Shown here one piece after another: positions 62,463-64,000 of a stretch of 64,000 nucleotides of DNA. The translations under genes and the position numbers were made by a program. Below the pieces are notes generated by a model, which did not search any database, was not told where the DNA came from, and saw only the letters and a program-made list of their open reading frames with translations. Source of the stretch: Oceanobacillus sp. FSL K6-2867 (GTDB lineage: Bacteria; Bacillota; Bacilli; Bacillales; Amphibacillaceae); NCBI RefSeq assembly GCF_037963145.1, contig NZ_CP150144.1, positions 1,426,001 through 1,490,000 of the forward strand, read 5' to 3'. Position 1 is the stretch's first letter. Every line of letters begins with the position of its first letter.

Positions 62463-62619
62463 GACTGGGGCAAAAGTATTTCTATCTAAAAAATCCGAAC
62501 ATTAATGGTCCAAACATCCTACTCTGGAAATATACTTCGCGCATCCAGAGGCGGATGGCGGCCCCCTACTGCTAAGTTTGTGCACTGTTTTTCTTTAATA
62601 CGCCCCAGCCTTTTTTTGC
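62463..62619 (+). repeat. Hairpin-bounded intergenic repeat ('GAGACTGGGGC...GCCCCAGCC' type)
   Basis: CTGGGGC (62465-62471) and GCCCCAG (62602-62608) close a long inverted structure of about 145 nt with a T-run after it. Inside is a second GC-rich inverted region (CATCCAGAGGCGGATGGCGG). I recognise GAGACTGGGGC/GCCCCAGCCTT-bounded elements as common intergenic repeats of Bacillales; recollection only. The T-run can end transcription of cwlK. Confidence 0.55.
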
Positions 62620-62622
62620 TGT

Positions 62623-62781
62623 CTAATCATCTTTTGTTTTATCTTCATTTTCAGTATCCTCCGGCAAAGGATCTACTGAATGCTTATACCCATATCCTTT
62701 AGACAACGTCACAAGTGAAAGCCATACGACAAGTATTACGACGACTACAGATATGACACCAACAACTACGTACGTTCCCAC
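62623..62781 (-). CDS. ytzI: Small YtzI-like membrane protein (52 aa), unannotated
   Basis: The GTG start at 62781 has GAGG 8 nt upstream. The product has one membrane helix (about 4-25, VVVGVISVVVVILVVWLSLV) followed by TLSKGYGYKHSVDPLPED and an acidic tail. The KGYxYKHxxDPLP motif is the mark of the short YtzI proteins of Bacillus; the function is unknown. Confidence 0.72.
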   Translation of the reverse strand: MGTYVVVGVISVVVVILVVWLSLVTLSKGYGYKHSVDPLPEDTENEDKTKDD

Positions 62782-63219
62782 ATGCAAAACCTCACTTTAT
62801 TCAATTAATTTCAATTCATTATGCTATTACTGCCTTCTTAATTACTTCTAGATTAACCCACTCCAATAAGTAGTTCAATAGTTTCGTTAAAATAACGTAT
62901 AAAGCAGTTGCAGAGTTTTTCATAAATCAGTCAAACAAGATTCTCTTCTTTTACCAAATCTGGGGCATCGAAGAGTATTTGAGATTATTTACAAGCATTT
63001 TTCTGTATCAAAGAGTTTAAATGAGGCCAGCCCAAAATATAAGGTTTAATTCGGAATTAACTTAATATACAGGATTTGAATGAAAATTGACAAATCTATA
63101 ACATTATAAATACGAATGTGAAAAAAACATTTTTCACATATACGGTGGTACATATCTAGTCCATTATCACCAAGCGAAACAGAACTGGTTTTAATATTAA
63201 ACAGGGAGGTCTTTTCATT

Positions 63220-64000
63220 TTGAAAAAAACAGGCTTTACAGTACTTATTGCTTCCATATTCATATTTTTAGCTGCATGCGGCGATGATACAGCTAATGGA
63301 AACGGAAGCAAGCTAAAAGAATTACAAGAATCAGGAACCGTTACGATTGGCTTTGCCAACGAAGCTCCATATGCCTATGAAGAAAATGGAGAGCTAAAAG
63401 GTGCATCTGTTGCCATTGCTGAGGCAGTTTTTGCAGAGCTTGGGATTGATACAGTTGAAGCTCAGCTTTCTGATTGGAGCCAATTAATTCCTGGATTACA
63501 GGCTGGTCAATTTGATGTAATCACTGCGGGAATGGCGATTCAGCCAGCACGCTGTGAAAATGTGGCATTCAGTGAACCTACAATGCAGTATGGGGAAGGC
63601 TTGGTCGTAGAAGCTGGCAACCCCCTTGGACTGGAAAGCTATAAAGATATTGCAGGTAATCCTGATGTTACGGTTGTCGTAATGGAAGGTGCAACAGAAA
63701 TAGGCTTTTTACAGGAAGAAGGAGTGGATCCTAATCAAATTGTTACTGCACCAGATATTGCTGCAACGTTCTCCGCCGTCCAGTCTGGTCGTGCAGATGC
63801 AACAACCGGAACTGAAATGACAGTTAAAATGGCATTTGAATCCGCAAATTCAGATGCACTTGAATTTGTCGAATCCTTTGAGCAACCGAATATTAAGGGT
63901 GTACCAAGCTACGGGGCAGAGGCATTTAACCTAAATGATGAGGATTTACGTGATGCTTACAATGAAAAGTTAGCAGAATTAAAGGAAGATGGCACGATTG
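63220..64000 (+). CDS. ehuB: Ectoine/hydroxyectoine ABC transporter substrate-binding protein EhuB (5' part)
   Basis: This solute receptor imports the compatible solutes ectoine and hydroxyectoine. The gene starts with TTG behind GGGAGG and is open to the window edge (260 codons). The signal peptide ends at LAACG (Cys near 20). EhuB-typical segments are FANEAPYAYEENGELKGASV, SDWSQLIPGLQAGQFDVI and AGMAIQPARCENVAFSEP, with aromatic ligand-binding residues. An ehuC-ehuD-ehuA set should lie just beyond the window. The 440 nt upstream (62782-63219) hold no gene. Confidence 0.92.
   Translation, partial: MKKTGFTVLIASIFIFLAACGDDTANGNGSKLKELQESGTVTIGFANEAPYAYEENGELKGASVAIAEAVFAELGIDTVEAQLSDWSQLIPGLQAGQFDVITAGMAIQPARCENVAFSEPTMQYGEGLVVEAGNPLGLESYKDIAGNPDVTVVVMEGATEIGFLQEEGVDPNQIVTAPDIAATFSAVQSGRADATTGTEMTVKMAFESANSDALEFVESFEQPNIKGVPSYGAEAFNLNDEDLRDAYNEKLAELKEDGTI

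Noticed and set aside
63156..63359. A minus-strand frame over the ehuB start
   Set aside because: It is antisense to a clearly recognisable gene with a lipobox and a strong Shine-Dalgarno.

Overview
The window is chromosomal DNA from a low-GC, endospore-forming, salt-tolerant member of the Bacillaceae, most like Oceanobacillus or Virgibacillus. This placement is inferred from protein similarity I recognise by eye, not from a search. The signs are a complete Bacillus-type sigma-B/stressosome operon, spore coat genes (CotX/CotV-type, YppG), a CssRS-HtrA secretion-stress locus, a trehalose PTS operon, a proline T-box leader, and the start of an ectoine/hydroxyectoine transporter (ehuB) at the right edge. 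No rRNA, tRNA, CRISPR array, prophage or intact insertion sequence was seen.

Layout. 1-8.3 kb (minus strand): acpS, nnrE/nnrD fusion, ydcC, endoAI-endoA, rsbRSTUVW and the start of sigB. The alanine racemase gene that sits between ydcC and endoAI in B. subtilis is absent. 8.5-13.6 kb: rhomboid protease, ydbS-ydbT and the cshA RNA helicase. 13.8-18.1 kb: EamA exporter, DegV, carboxylesterase, YppG, a glutaredoxin-like protein and a MarR regulator. 18.4-23.7 kb: phnD-phnC-phnE1-phnE2 transporter, a cytoplasmic 5'-nucleotidase-type phosphatase and an array of 21-bp tandem repeats. 23.8-28 kb: a two-component system followed by three tandem PepSY proteins (YkoGHI-like). 28-33 kb: VOC protein, YdbP-like thioredoxin, PopT-type (DUF368) lipid transporter, CapA-like lipoprotein, DDAH-like hydrolase. 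33-37.5 kb: treP-treA-treR with two TreR operators and a cre-like site. 38-43.6 kb: typA, cssRS and divergent htrA. 43.9-50.8 kb: zinc-ribbon membrane protein, YteA, YkwC-like dehydrogenase, methyltransferase, cold-shock protein, coat genes, trhO. 50.9-56.8 kb: GNAT plus enolase-superfamily enzyme, glutathione peroxidase, and an M20 hydrolase with an amino-acid ABC transporter. 57-64 kb: T-box-controlled archaeal-type proS, GNAT, pdxK, DUF456, plsY-like, CwlK-like endopeptidase, ytzI-like and ehuB.

Common themes are envelope and stress physiology: general stress (sigma-B), secretion stress (CssRS/HtrA), cell-wall lipid recycling (PopT), wall cleavage (CwlK), compatible solutes (ehuB, trehalose) and phosphorus scavenging (phn plus nucleotidase). 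Several start codons are best placed at TTG, GTG or internal ATG codons that have a good Shine-Dalgarno sequence, and these are noted gene by gene. Intergenic space holds at least three repeat families, two unannotated small membrane-protein genes, and several inverted repeats that look regulatory.
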